From Puffinus mauretanicus (Eukaryota; Chordata; Aves; Procellariiformes; Procellariidae): a stretch of 64,000 nt of DNA. Positions 12,095-22,050 of the stretch are shown piece after piece. Made by a program: the position numbers and the translations under genes. Each line of letters begins with the position of its first letter. The first letter of the stretch is position 1. The stretch spans positions 1,426,001 through 1,490,000 of the forward strand of contig JAJKFH010002364.1 of NCBI GenBank assembly GCA_023333565.1, given 5' to 3'. The notes beneath the pieces were generated by a model, which searched no databases, was not told where the DNA came from, and worked only from the letters and a program-made list of their open reading frames with translations.

Positions 12095-12798
12095 AGAATA
12101 GAATCATAGAATAGAAATGTTTAGGTTGGAAAAGACCTTTAAGATCACCGAGTCCAACCATTAACTAGCACTGCCAAGTCCATCACTAAACCATGTCCCT
12201 AAGCGCCACATCTACACGTCTTTTAAATATCTCCAGGGATGGTGACACAACCACTTCCCTGGGCAGCCTGTTCCAATGCTTGACAGCCCTTTTGGTGAAG
12301 AAATTTTTCCTAATATCCAATCTAAACCTGCCCTGGCGTAACTTGAAGCCATTGCCTCTCATACTATCGCTTGTTACTTGGGAGAAGAGACTGACCCCCA
12401 CCTCGCTACAACCTCCTTTCAGGTAGTTGTGGAGAGCGATGAGGTCTCCCCTCAGCCTCCTCTTCTCCAGACTAAACAACCCCAGTTCCCTCAGCCGCTC
12501 CTTATAAGACACAAGTCTTATGACTAGACTCTTCACCAGCTTCGCTGCCCTCCTCTGGACACGCTCCAGCACCTCCATGTCCTTCTTGTAGTGAGGGGCC
12601 CAAAACTGAACACAGGATTCGAGGTGCGGCCTCACCAGTGCCCAGTACAGGGGCACGATCACCTCCCTGCTCCTGCTGGCCACATTATTTCTGATACAGG
12701 CCAGGATGCCGTTGGCCTTCTTGGCCACTTGGGCACACTGCTGGTTCATATTCAGCCAGCTATCGACCAATACCCCCATGTCCTTTTCCGCCAGACAA
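12095..12798 (-). mobile_element. CR1 LINE retrotransposon, 5'-truncated
   Basis: On the - strand this copy ends near 12095 with the CR1 3' tail (on the + strand 'gaatcatagaatagaaatg' then 'ttaggttggaaaagacc'). It contains the last ~200 codons of ORF2 plus the short 3' UTR. The 5' break near 12798 leaves only the C-terminal part of the reverse transcriptase, typical of incomplete target-primed reverse transcription. The frame is intact, indicating a relatively young avian insertion. No clear target-site duplication was seen, which is usual for CR1. Confidence 0.95.
12186..12779 (-). pseudogene. CR1 ORF2 C-terminal fragment (reverse transcriptase tail)
   Basis: The 197-codon open frame encodes the C-terminal part of the CR1 ORF2 polyprotein downstream of the reverse-transcriptase catalytic motifs. 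Visible family segments are [71 protein letters not shown] and the C-terminal DVALRDMV before the stop. Endonuclease and catalytic palm (including the F-A-D-D box) are missing because of 5' truncation, so it cannot retrotranspose. Relative to the copy at 29-30.5 kb it carries a few extra residues after KLVKSL. The ATG is an internal Met, not a native start. It is not a host gene. Confidence 0.93.
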
Positions 12799-14748
12799 AT
12801 TAAATATAATGAGCCAATTCCATCTCTGATATAAACCCCTGAATGCTAGGATTAATTTGATCATGTGTTTATTTGTTGAGGAATCTAGGCAATAAGAAAA
12901 AAAGAGGGTCATGCCAAACTTGGTGTCAATAACATATCAATTGTGCAGAATACTTTCTAGAGATTGTCCACAACAGTTTACTTCTGAGAAATTATTACCC
13001 TAGCAACTCTGCCAAGACTGAGCAGAGCACAGATTATGTGCTACAGATGCATAAATTAGACTAAAGACTAGTAAGATTTATGCACCTGGGGTGCTATTCT
13101 TACACCTAGTAAGATTATTGACTTCGGTGACAGCACAGGAAATGCTAATGCTTTTATGAGGATGTACTTTGTGTCCTAGTCACAAACTGGCCTTGTGCTG
13201 TTGTTCCAGATGGCTCTTGTTCTCTCACCACGTTACTGTCCCCCTTTCAGCTAGCGGCTGCAGCCCCCAGCCCGGTGCTGGACAAGAGACTTGCAGTATG
13301 CTAAATTAACCCTGTGCTGATTACTGCGATGTTTCACACAAGTCACGCTGAGAAGACATGAGACATTTCCCATTCAGTTTATAACCTGTCAACATACAGA
13401 TCATGTACAGGACTTTGTAAACACAGAAAGGAACTGTTGTTCAAGTCTGGTGGCTAATGACTTTCCCATCTGTTGGCTGGAAGTCAAGGGCAGTTTGAAC
13501 AGCACTTAGCACAACGTGTAGAGAGCACAAACACCACCCAGAAACCGTCCCTGGTAACTTACCAAACAGTTTACCCAGATATACAGCTGCTTCAGAAACC
13601 CACATTCGCAGAATGTTTGATTATATTGCTTCTAGCTTTCTCTGCATACAAAAGTCTACCAGTCTAAGTCTTAAGGAAATTTAAAGGAATGAACACTCAA
13701 GGACTGTACATAGTTTTCACGTCTCCCAGTTACCACTGAACTGTGGTTTATTTGTGAAACTCCCACAGCTAGTTCTTGTAACTGACAGCTGATAAAAACT
13801 GTGCATTATCAAATATTGAGCAAAAGATTGCACAAGTCAAGGAAAATGTCACAGAGTTCAAGCCTGCAAAACACACCCCACTCTTGCATCCATCTAGAAA
13901 ACATGTACTTAATGACAAAAAGCTTGAGAGTACCACTGATGACTTCCTGAGCTCGTAAAATTTGTTGCAAGATGGAGTGAACTGACAGAGTTCAATGTGA
14001 TTGCAGGAAGCCAGAATCATTCACTGGCTTGGAGGTTACTGTAAATCCATAACCAAGATCCAGATGACCCGTTGGTGAAGTTCTCTTTGCTTTTCTGTCT
14101 ATTAATACAAAATTTTTGAACTGTCTGCTGTGCAAAGCAGGTACACATTTTCTCCTCAACTCTTTCTTCCCAAAACATCAGACATCCTACAAGACATTTC
14201 AATTCTGTAACTCTGTGTGAAACACCCATCTCCCCCCAAAAAAAAACAAACAACAGGCCTGGAAACATTTGTTTTATTTTTAAAAGATATTGTGCTGTTT
14301 TTTCTAATGAGATTAACTTTTGCAATAAAGGAAACAGGAAGCGGGTGAGCAAAGGGGTCAGGAAGGTAAAAGTTGTGCATATTTGTTTCTAGTCAATGTT
14401 GTGAAACCATTCCCCATCCCCTCCAAACTACCACAAATCAACTCTCAACAAATTGCACAACAGTGCTTGTTTTGAACTAGAAAGATCTCTTTCAGATGAG
14501 CAGAGAAAGATACCAGAAGATGTAAAACTAACCAAGACAAACAGAAACAGAGTGATATACGGCTAAGAAACCACAACCAAAGCTCTCACTCAATGTGCAT
14601 GAAGCTAGTGCTTAAGTTGACAGAGGCAAAGGAATGCAAAGACAGCTTCCATTTCATGCAGGGGTTTTGAATATACACTAGAAAAATTAGGGAATGTGCT
14701 AATAAAGGGGTCTTTTAGATCAATCTTATAAAAGACAGAGAGTAGATA
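12799..14748. other. Unique DNA, no gene seen
   Basis: Open frames at 13473-13667 (+), 13769-14020 (-), 14017-14352 (-) and 14156-14380 (-) overlap one another or lack domains. None is supported as a gene. Confidence 0.55.
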
Positions 14749-14800
14749 TCCAAATCTTAAGTTCAGAACAGTGAGTTCCAAATCTTAAGTTCAGAACAGT
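14749..14800. repeat. 28-bp direct tandem duplication
   Basis: The unit starting 'tccaaatcttaagttcagaa' is present at 14749-14772 and again, identical over 24 bases, at 14777-14800. The 'gagt' spacer recurs after the second copy. Perfect identity points to a recent local duplication. Confidence 0.9.
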
Positions 14801-15736
14801 CGTGAGTGAAAAGGAGAAAAATACAAACAAAAAAAAAAGCAAAAAAAATCCCAAGAAATCACATCACAAGAAAAAACAGAAGCAAAATAAAAATATTCCA
14901 ATGTGCAAAAGAAGAGTGAGTTCAGAATAAAACTCAGTTGTTTACATATTTTATTCCAAAAGTTCTAGCTATCTCCACCCATGTACTAATGTGCTTTCCA
15001 GGTAAAATATATCTGCCCAACAATACCTCTAATAGACTTCATGGAGCCATCTGATACCTCCCTTCCCTGTCATAGGCACCACTAAAATCAGAAATCTAGA
15101 TGTGTAACATATGGCCAGAAACTGGATTTTTCTGCTTTTTGGTGCCCAGGCAGATTAAGAGAAATAAAACAGGATATTAGATATTTTGACTTTCCATTTA
15201 AGCTAAATTATATTTATTTTTAAATAAGCTCTTTGGATTCTTTCAGGGACTAGTGTCAAACAGGGTAAAACAATATTAGGAGAGCATTAGCCATAACATG
15301 ACAGCCCCAGAAAGACACCACAGAAATGACCATTTGCTGGTCCAGCTGCATTGACTAGACTCGTTGCCAGAACAAGCTGCAGTAGCCTGACAACTCATCT
15401 CACACAGTAAAACCCCCACACAACCATTCCTCTCATGGTAAAAATTTCATTCCAAGGGAACTGTTTTTCACGATCAGTTACAAAAGTGGAAGTATTCCTT
15501 TGCCCTTCTAATCTTCCAAACATGGTTTGATTATCATAGTATTGAGAAGAAAATGACCAAAATCAGAGAAGGGCAATAAACTCACTGGGTTGTTTCCTTC
15601 CCGGTTTATTTTGAAGCAGATAAAGGTATTTGGTTACACCTGTCCTTTTAGCTGTAAGTGGTAAGTGTAGGGGCAGCCACAAAGCAAGGATCACGGTCAA
15701 CTTCCTCCAACATCTGTATTATTTATGTATTTACAC
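14801..15736. other. A-rich tract then unique DNA, no gene seen
   Basis: An A-rich low-complexity stretch at about 14821-14895 is followed by sequence with no open frame of 60 codons and no recognised repeat. Confidence 0.6.
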
Positions 15737-15760
15737 AAATGAATAAATAAATAAATAAAT
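15737..15760. repeat. (AAAT)n microsatellite
   Basis: About six tetranucleotide units of 'aaat', the first slightly interrupted. Confidence 0.9.
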
Positions 15761-17641
15761 TTACATAATTCATGCATTTTTATGCATGTTTATATATTGC
15801 TGAAGTGTCCTGAGAGCCTACTGTGAAAGAGCCCATCTAGTGCACCCAGGAAATTAAATTTAGGAACCTGGTATTTTAAGATGCTCTCACTCTTACCTGT
15901 TCTGTCCTTGCTGGGTTTACATCCACAACTCCTGCTTGCCTTTGCAGGAATGCCACTAGGAAGATCAGGCAGCCCAGCTTTAATCCAGGCTGCCTACAAA
16001 GACAACAAGTATGTCTGCACCAGCGTCCTACAGTGCCCTGGGTGAGCACATTTATACTGTGTCAACCCCTCCACCCAACCATGTCTTCCAACACCATCTA
16101 ATCCACCTGCACGCTCCTCTGACCACCCTCTGCACCCCTCTGAACCTCAGCTGTGGTGTCCAAACACAGCTCTAAGCTCATAGATTTTAAATTATTCCCA
16201 GGACAAATAAACTAAGATGCAGTGTAGAAGTTCTTGCTATATTTACTGCCACTTTGGAAATTTCCAGTTAATAGAATTTTCAGCACAGAAAACTTGAATA
16301 GGCTTGATAAATTCCACTGATAAAATCTGGTATGTTAAAGCATCTTTGTACGCCAAACTTTGTTAGGTTATACTTTGTTCCTTCTCCATTTCTGATATCC
16401 TGTAAGAAAGCATCCAAGTCCTTTTGTAACTCTTCTTTTTGTTTCAAAAACTGTGACTAAAAATGAGGAAAAACTGTAAAATTTACAACTTTTCTTACTT
16501 GAAGTAAGCGTGACAATGCAATGGATGGATCAGATAGATACAAATCTAATTTCTGCACAGCACAGCTGGAAGAGTAGAGATCTAAAACCATAGAATCAGT
16601 GCAACAACGGCAGTAGTCTTTTAAGATCTCAGACATGTAATACAAGTTCATGGCAAGCAGCTAAGGTTCATATGATCCATTAGTCTTTGAATGATTTTAT
16701 TTTTCTAAGCTTTTGAAGAGCTTCAATTCATCGCTTTTTGTTGTTGTTGCTGGGGGCTTTTTTTCAGTAAGAGCATCCCATCATGAGCTCTTTGCTCATT
16801 TTATTGAAGGGTATTTTTTGTAGATCATCTCATGGAAAAAACTCCATTTAATATTTTTAAACAATCCTTGGGAATAATCTCTTTTGCCCTGAGGACACAT
16901 CACTGCAGTTAGGAAAAATAGCTCTAGAGTTATAGCTACTTCCAGAGTCCCACACACTGCATTCTCCTATGGGGTCCACATTACAGAAACCACAGAACAG
17001 CCATTCACTGATATGTTTTTAATTATGTATATTTTTTACTTTACTTTGTGGTTTTCTTAAGCTTTTACTTCTGTGACATCACTTTTTCTTTTTTACATTA
17101 AAAGCCAGGGACAGAACGGGAAGCAGACCTATCTGCCAGAAATGTTGAGAAGGGTTTTTCAGATTAAGACAAAAGTTTGCAACCTTTTTTTTCTATACAG
17201 TTTCTAATGATGAAACATATTACTCTGCCTCCCTCCCAGACTTTTGTGTTATGTCTCTTTGGACTGTGCATCTATACACTTCCCAGCACAGTTCTAATAG
17301 CATTAGACACATTAACAAACAGATTAAACGATGTGTTGTCTTTAGGAACTGATTATTTGACGCCTGAAAAAGAGGAATTTTAGGATGTTATGTTAAATTT
17401 TCTTTTCAGAGTAACCCAAAACAAAAATCCTACTTGTGAACTTTCTATTACTACATTTTTGCTGTGCAAAGGGAAGAAAACTCAGGATAAGTGGCATAGG
17501 AAGTATTTCACACCGTCTTTACCCGGAGAGCTGCTCCTGCACTTACTCCTCCTTTTACCTGCCTTCTTGCTGACAAAGGAGTTTGTCAGACACGTTTGAT
17601 TCACATGTAATAAAAGCCTGAATAGCTGTGGTTGCGAGGAA
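15761..17641. other. Unique DNA, no supported gene
   Basis: 16050-16150 is C-rich on the + strand with repeated 'ccacc' and 'cacc' words and is low complexity. Open frames at 16457-16651 (-), 17177-17383 (+) and 17390-17599 (+) have no recognisable domain. Confidence 0.55.
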
Positions 17642-18214
17642 ATGTTAAAAGTCTGTAAATACCAAGTGTGGTTCCCGTCACACATAAAAGAAAACAAACT
17701 GAACTCTATCTGGAAAATATCTTTCTCACTATGCTTGAAAAAGGAACATCATGTCACAATGATTCACTGTTACATGCTGATTTCAAGTGAATACATGGAG
17801 AGTGCACAAGCAAAACCCTATTATCTACGTACCATAGCATTGAAAAGGCGAGAGGCAGGCTATGCTATTAAGGCGCGCGTACGGTGCCCCAGGACCTACA
17901 AAGGGCGTTTCGGTCCACGCGCTGACTACATGCCTTCCATTACACTTAGTGTGGGGCCCAGCATGTCCCCCAGCTATTTCATCATATCTGCCATTGCTAA
18001 GTTCCCCGAGCCAACAAACTCGGTTTTTTTCCTACTCTTTGTGATACAACATGAACTTTCCTTGTTTGGTTTATGTTCCAAGAGACAAATGATGGGGAAA
18101 ACATTTCTGAGGCTCTTTCATTTGTCAATGACAAATGCAGAGATTTATATGAAACACCAGCAAAATGGAAATATTGACTCTGATCCTTCAGTTCAGATGA
18201 AAAGTGCTACCTAG
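17642..18214 (+). other. 190-codon open frame of unknown status containing a CpG-dense patch
   Basis: An uninterrupted 190-codon frame from ATG at 17642 to a stop at 18212-18214. I recognise no domain, signal peptide or catalytic motif. The first 60 residues come from AT-rich DNA like the flanks. Residues ~62-95 come from a short CpG-dense patch (about ten CpG between 17826 and 17921), and codon composition changes within the frame, which is unlike one constrained protein. I estimate such a length could arise by chance perhaps a few times in ten in 64 kb of this composition. It could be a chance frame, part of an unrecognised repeat or a lineage-specific ORF. Confidence 0.25.
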
Positions 18215-18339
18215 GTGAAAAGTCATTATTGTTATGAATCAACTGCACACACGTCACAGGCATAACAAAGTAATGTTTATTGCCGGTAACCTTTGTAATA
18301 ATCATAGTTTCCAATGAGGACTCTTTAGTTAACGATCAA
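18215..18339. other. Unique DNA, no gene seen
   Basis: Short spacer with no recognisable element. Confidence 0.5.
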
Positions 18340-18455
18340 ACTCTACGGGTAAGATTTCAAGAATTATCTAAGTAAATTTGGTGCCAGCTCAGATGGAAAA
18401 TTGCTGAGAAATGGGTGCCTAACTCCCACAGGGCCTTTGAAAAAAGGCTCATCTT
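18340..18455 (+). repeat. Ancient amniote interspersed repeat ('gtgcctaactcccat' type)
   Basis: 'gggtaagatttcaagaatta' with 'tctaagtaaatttgg', then 'aaatgggtgcctaactccca' and 'cagggcctttgaaaa' resembles a palindromic amniote repeat whose arms read 'agattttcaaaagtgcctaa' and 'ggtgcctaactcccat ... cctttgaaaatc'. Remembered from bird and reptile introns; formal name not certain. Confidence 0.45.
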
Positions 18456-21414
18456 GCATTAATTGAAAGTGGGGAGGTAACAGAAATTCAATATAGTATC
18501 ACAACAAGAGCATGAGAAAGAAAATGGCATTTTGAGCAACTTTGAAGGAAAAGTTCTGTGTCACTGAAGGACAAATTATTGCAGAATCTTGTTATTTACT
18601 GGCATCGTATTTTACTTCACCACCAGGAGACAGCAGAAATTAAAAAAGATGTCCTGCAATGTCTCAGATCCTTCCTTTCAGTTCTCCAGAGCCCTTAGTG
18701 AGAAACTCCATTCAACCACAATCCTATCTATATCTCCAGCATTTTTCAACATCTGTAGAGAGTAAAGAGGAGAGACAGACAGATACCACAGGGATGGGAC
18801 CAGAAGGACAGTGGTACATGCTGCTGCTTGAGTTTCTCTCTGCTTTTTTTTCAGTATATGCCTAGAGGGAAAACAGCTAAAACTGTTGACTGTAGAGATC
18901 AGGGTGATGCTGATGAGATATATTTCAAGCAAAACAAATACTTTCCACAGCATCACCTAATATTTAGGCATCCATCCTCAGGTTGTTAAGTATCTCTTCA
19001 AGCCTTCGGTGCTCCTCGTGCTTCTGGAAGTTCATTTAATGACAGCATAAAACCCATTGATTTGCATCTGAAATGGGACTGAATATTGCACGAGGCCAGA
19101 TATTGACCCACACTTAGTGAGGGAGGTATTTTTACTTCCTCATAAGCTTTTCTATCACAGCTCTATCCCTGAAACCTGTTTGCTGGGGTTTTTTTAAACA
19201 GTTGAGACAGCAACAGAAGTCACCACAGGAGTCACGAGTCTTTCACCCTCTGCACTTGCTCCCTGCACTGCACTGAATAGACTGAATATTGTCTTGACAC
19301 TCAAAGTCCTCCCTGGGTTTCACTCTAATTAGCAGTTCCTTCCCTCCCCACTAATGGCTGTCCAAGGACATCTACTCTTCTGTGGAAACACCAGTGAATG
19401 GGGACACCACTTCCTAGAGAGGACTGGAAACTGTTCAGGGACTGTGCACAGCTGGGAACTTACCCCAACAAGAACTCAAGCAGCAATACATCTGCTAAAG
19501 CAATCATATTTCCTCGAGTAGATGAAAGGTCAAGTGAGAGTGTTACTGCTCTATCTAGTTTTGAATACTTAGTGGGTCAGATACCACAATGAAAGGATGC
19601 TCAAATAAGCAGGCACTGGGGCAGAGTCTTTCATTTGACTCACTTATATTTACTTAATAAATGGGATTAAACAATGGTAGCCATAAGTCCATGGATAAGG
19701 GTCTGCACTTAGAGTGTGCTTACTTCTTAGTCAAAAATCCAGCTATGACAATGAGTTACAGGCTCTTTATTCGACTCCGAAGACCATTTCGACTTCTGAG
19801 AAGCATAAAGGACCTGATAAATAGTGAAAATAAGCCCTGTAGTAGTAATTCAGAGACCACCATAACATTTTAGGCAGTTTGAACTGCTTTTACTAATTTT
19901 CACAAAGTCCGTAATAAAATGCATCCTGAGTTTTTGTTCTGCATCCATATGTTACAAAAATAAAAATTTATCATAAAAATTATTTTTTTAATTATTTAGT
20001 TTTCTCATCTTGCTGAGTTGTTTTATGAGTCTCCAAATTAAATCTGTGGTAGAGCAGCGGGCTAACAAGGATTGTGCCCAGTTTATGCCAGGAAACAGCT
20101 GGCTGCAAGACAAAATATTTCATGGGAACCTTTGTAACTCTGCGGGTGCCAACCCTCACAATTATTCCTGACCTTTCTCCTGCACACAGCTCCTCAGCAC
20201 ACTCTAACAAATGCTGCAGCTTTGCAAAAGAAGAGCTGAAAAACCTAATGATGACCAACAGGCTTTTCTGAGTGTCTTTTTTTCAGCGCTTCTTTCATGT
20301 CATGATAATTTGTTTCCTCCTGTTTTAAGTTGTTCTTGTTGAACTTCCAGTTTTCCCCCTTAGTAGGAGCCTGCAGTGGAAGTGGTCTGGTGCCAGGGAG
20401 TGGAGAGAGATGATAGTGTGCAGCACCTTCCTGAGACCGACAGACTGCAATTAAAAGAGAAAATCATTAGTTACTATAGAGCCCCAATCCTAGCATTTTA
20501 ATTAGGGTAGAAAGATTCTTCCATTGCTGAAATTCAAAGAACAGGTAAATATCACTTGTTTTGCAACAGGGCTCCATTTTGTCTTAAGAAAAAGCACTTG
20601 GTTAAGTTGAAGGCAGGTGGTAGTCAAAGAAAATTATCCTCCTTTCCAAGTTCAGTATTAGGTTTGACCTAGGTTTTGACTTACAGGATACAAGAAGGTG
20701 GCAGAGGTGCAATGTGATGAAAGGGTGGCAGCACTACAAAACCAGAGAGCTGGCTTTGCTGTGACAACTACATGATTTCCATTTTTTTACCCCTGTTGCA
20801 GTGATGTAATGACACCAAGGTGGAAAATGTTAAGCTTGACCTTGCTCAGAGCATATGAAATCCCAGTGCTCGTGGGCTGCTGCAGCCTATGGAAAGTGGA
20901 ATGTTACAGGCTTAAAAGGAGACCGTAACCATGCTGGAAACCCCAGATGGCCTTATTTAGATAAGGGCAAGCTTTGAGCTGGAAAATAAACCCTGTGAAT
21001 ATGAACCTGGAGCATTTGTGAATTACCCTTCACATAGTGAATCTGGGACCCTAAAGGGTCCCCCCAATATTTCCAGTATGAAAGAGGTCTCTGGAAAGAT
21101 CTCTGGTGTAAGAAGACAAAATTGGTCTGTGAGAAAGCAGTGGAAAAAACAAAGCTGACTAAGATTTTTTTCAGTAGGAATATCGGGAGTCTCAAGAAAC
21201 CTCAAACCACTGTCTGTGTTTTATTTTAACTGCATCTACTGATACATATTGACTGCAGGGAACGATTTCTAAGCACTTTCCAAAAGTTTAACTGTCTATA
21301 CATTTATACAGAATATACCAATATTCTCTAGTAAGGAAAGATTGGCAGCTAAGTTTGAAAGACTAGATCAAGGATTTGAGATCCAACATTTGCAACAATC
21401 TGACTGGGGCATTT
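18456..21414. other. Unique DNA, no gene seen
   Basis: Several open frames of 60-92 codons on both strands (for example 18678-18956 -, 19992-20258 -) mutually overlap and have no recognisable domain. No repeat was confidently recognised. Confidence 0.55.
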
Positions 21415-21439
21415 AAAAAAAAAAAAATGGTTTTTTTTT
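21415..21439. repeat. A13-tgg-T9 inverted homopolymer pair
   Basis: Thirteen A (21415-21427), three bases, then nine T (21431-21439): an inverted repeat that could form a 9-bp A:T hairpin. It is probably a chance pairing of homopolymers. Confidence 0.8.
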
Positions 21440-21779
21440 GCAAATAGTTCTTATTTCTAGAGCCAAAAATGATTGTAAAAGAATTAGATTAGTAGCCCGG
21501 AGTCCAAACAAGCTTATCCAGCTTATTTTACTGCTTGTTGATGACACTCTCTTTTGTCTTCATCCAGTAGTGGGAAGCGCTTTATCATCTTCTGGTTTGG
21601 AAAAAGACCCAAGCAGCTAATGTAAAAAAAATATATTCTCCAGTAGCTGCAGCATGATTAATTTTCCACCCCACGAGATCGCTGTGAGTCTGAAAGCACC
21701 CTAGAGCTTTATTTGCTACATTATAGTCATCAAGGATCATAAAGCATCCTCTTCCTTCCGCACCGCTAGCACTTCAGAA
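21440..21779. other. Unique DNA, no gene seen
   Basis: A 60-codon open frame at 21438-21620 has no recognisable domain. Confidence 0.5.
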
Positions 21780-22050
21780 AGCCAGTATGGTTGAGTGGAA
21801 TGAGCAAAGGGTTGAAAACCAGGAAATTTTTATTATAAACCTAAAACAGCTTGTGACTCGGCTTTGGCCTTGGTTAAATAATGCTGGACTCAGTTCTCTG
21901 AAGCAATACAGTCCTCTACTCCAGCTAAAGAAATTATAGACTCTAGCCCATATAACATCCAGACATTGATATCTGCATTATAAAATGGGGATAATAATAC
22001 GGATGTTTTTTCATCAGGCACTTTGGGGTTTATTAGTGAAGAGGAGAAGG
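21780..22050 (+). repeat. MIR element, nearly full-length
   Basis: Parts appear in the order expected of MIR. There is a tRNA-like head with a degenerate A box ('agtatggttgagtgga'). The core segment reads 'cttgtgactcggctttggcc' then 'ttggttaaataatgctgg' (family: 'tgtgaccttgggcaagtcac'), followed by 'actcagttctc'. The 3' region reads 'ttataaaatggggataataa' followed by 'tacggatg'. An insertion or diverged stretch separates the 'cagttctc' and 'aaaatgggg' parts. This is the best-preserved ancient SINE in the window. Confidence 0.8.

Noticed and set aside
12193..12803. Open frames on the + strand opposite the CR1 ORF2 tail
   Set aside because: These are antisense shadows of the CR1 coding frame on the - strand.
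16050..16150. CR1 tail or tandem repeat in the C-rich stretch
   Set aside because: The similarity to the CR1 segment 'cctctggacacgctccagc' is loose; it looks like low-complexity pyrimidine-rich DNA.
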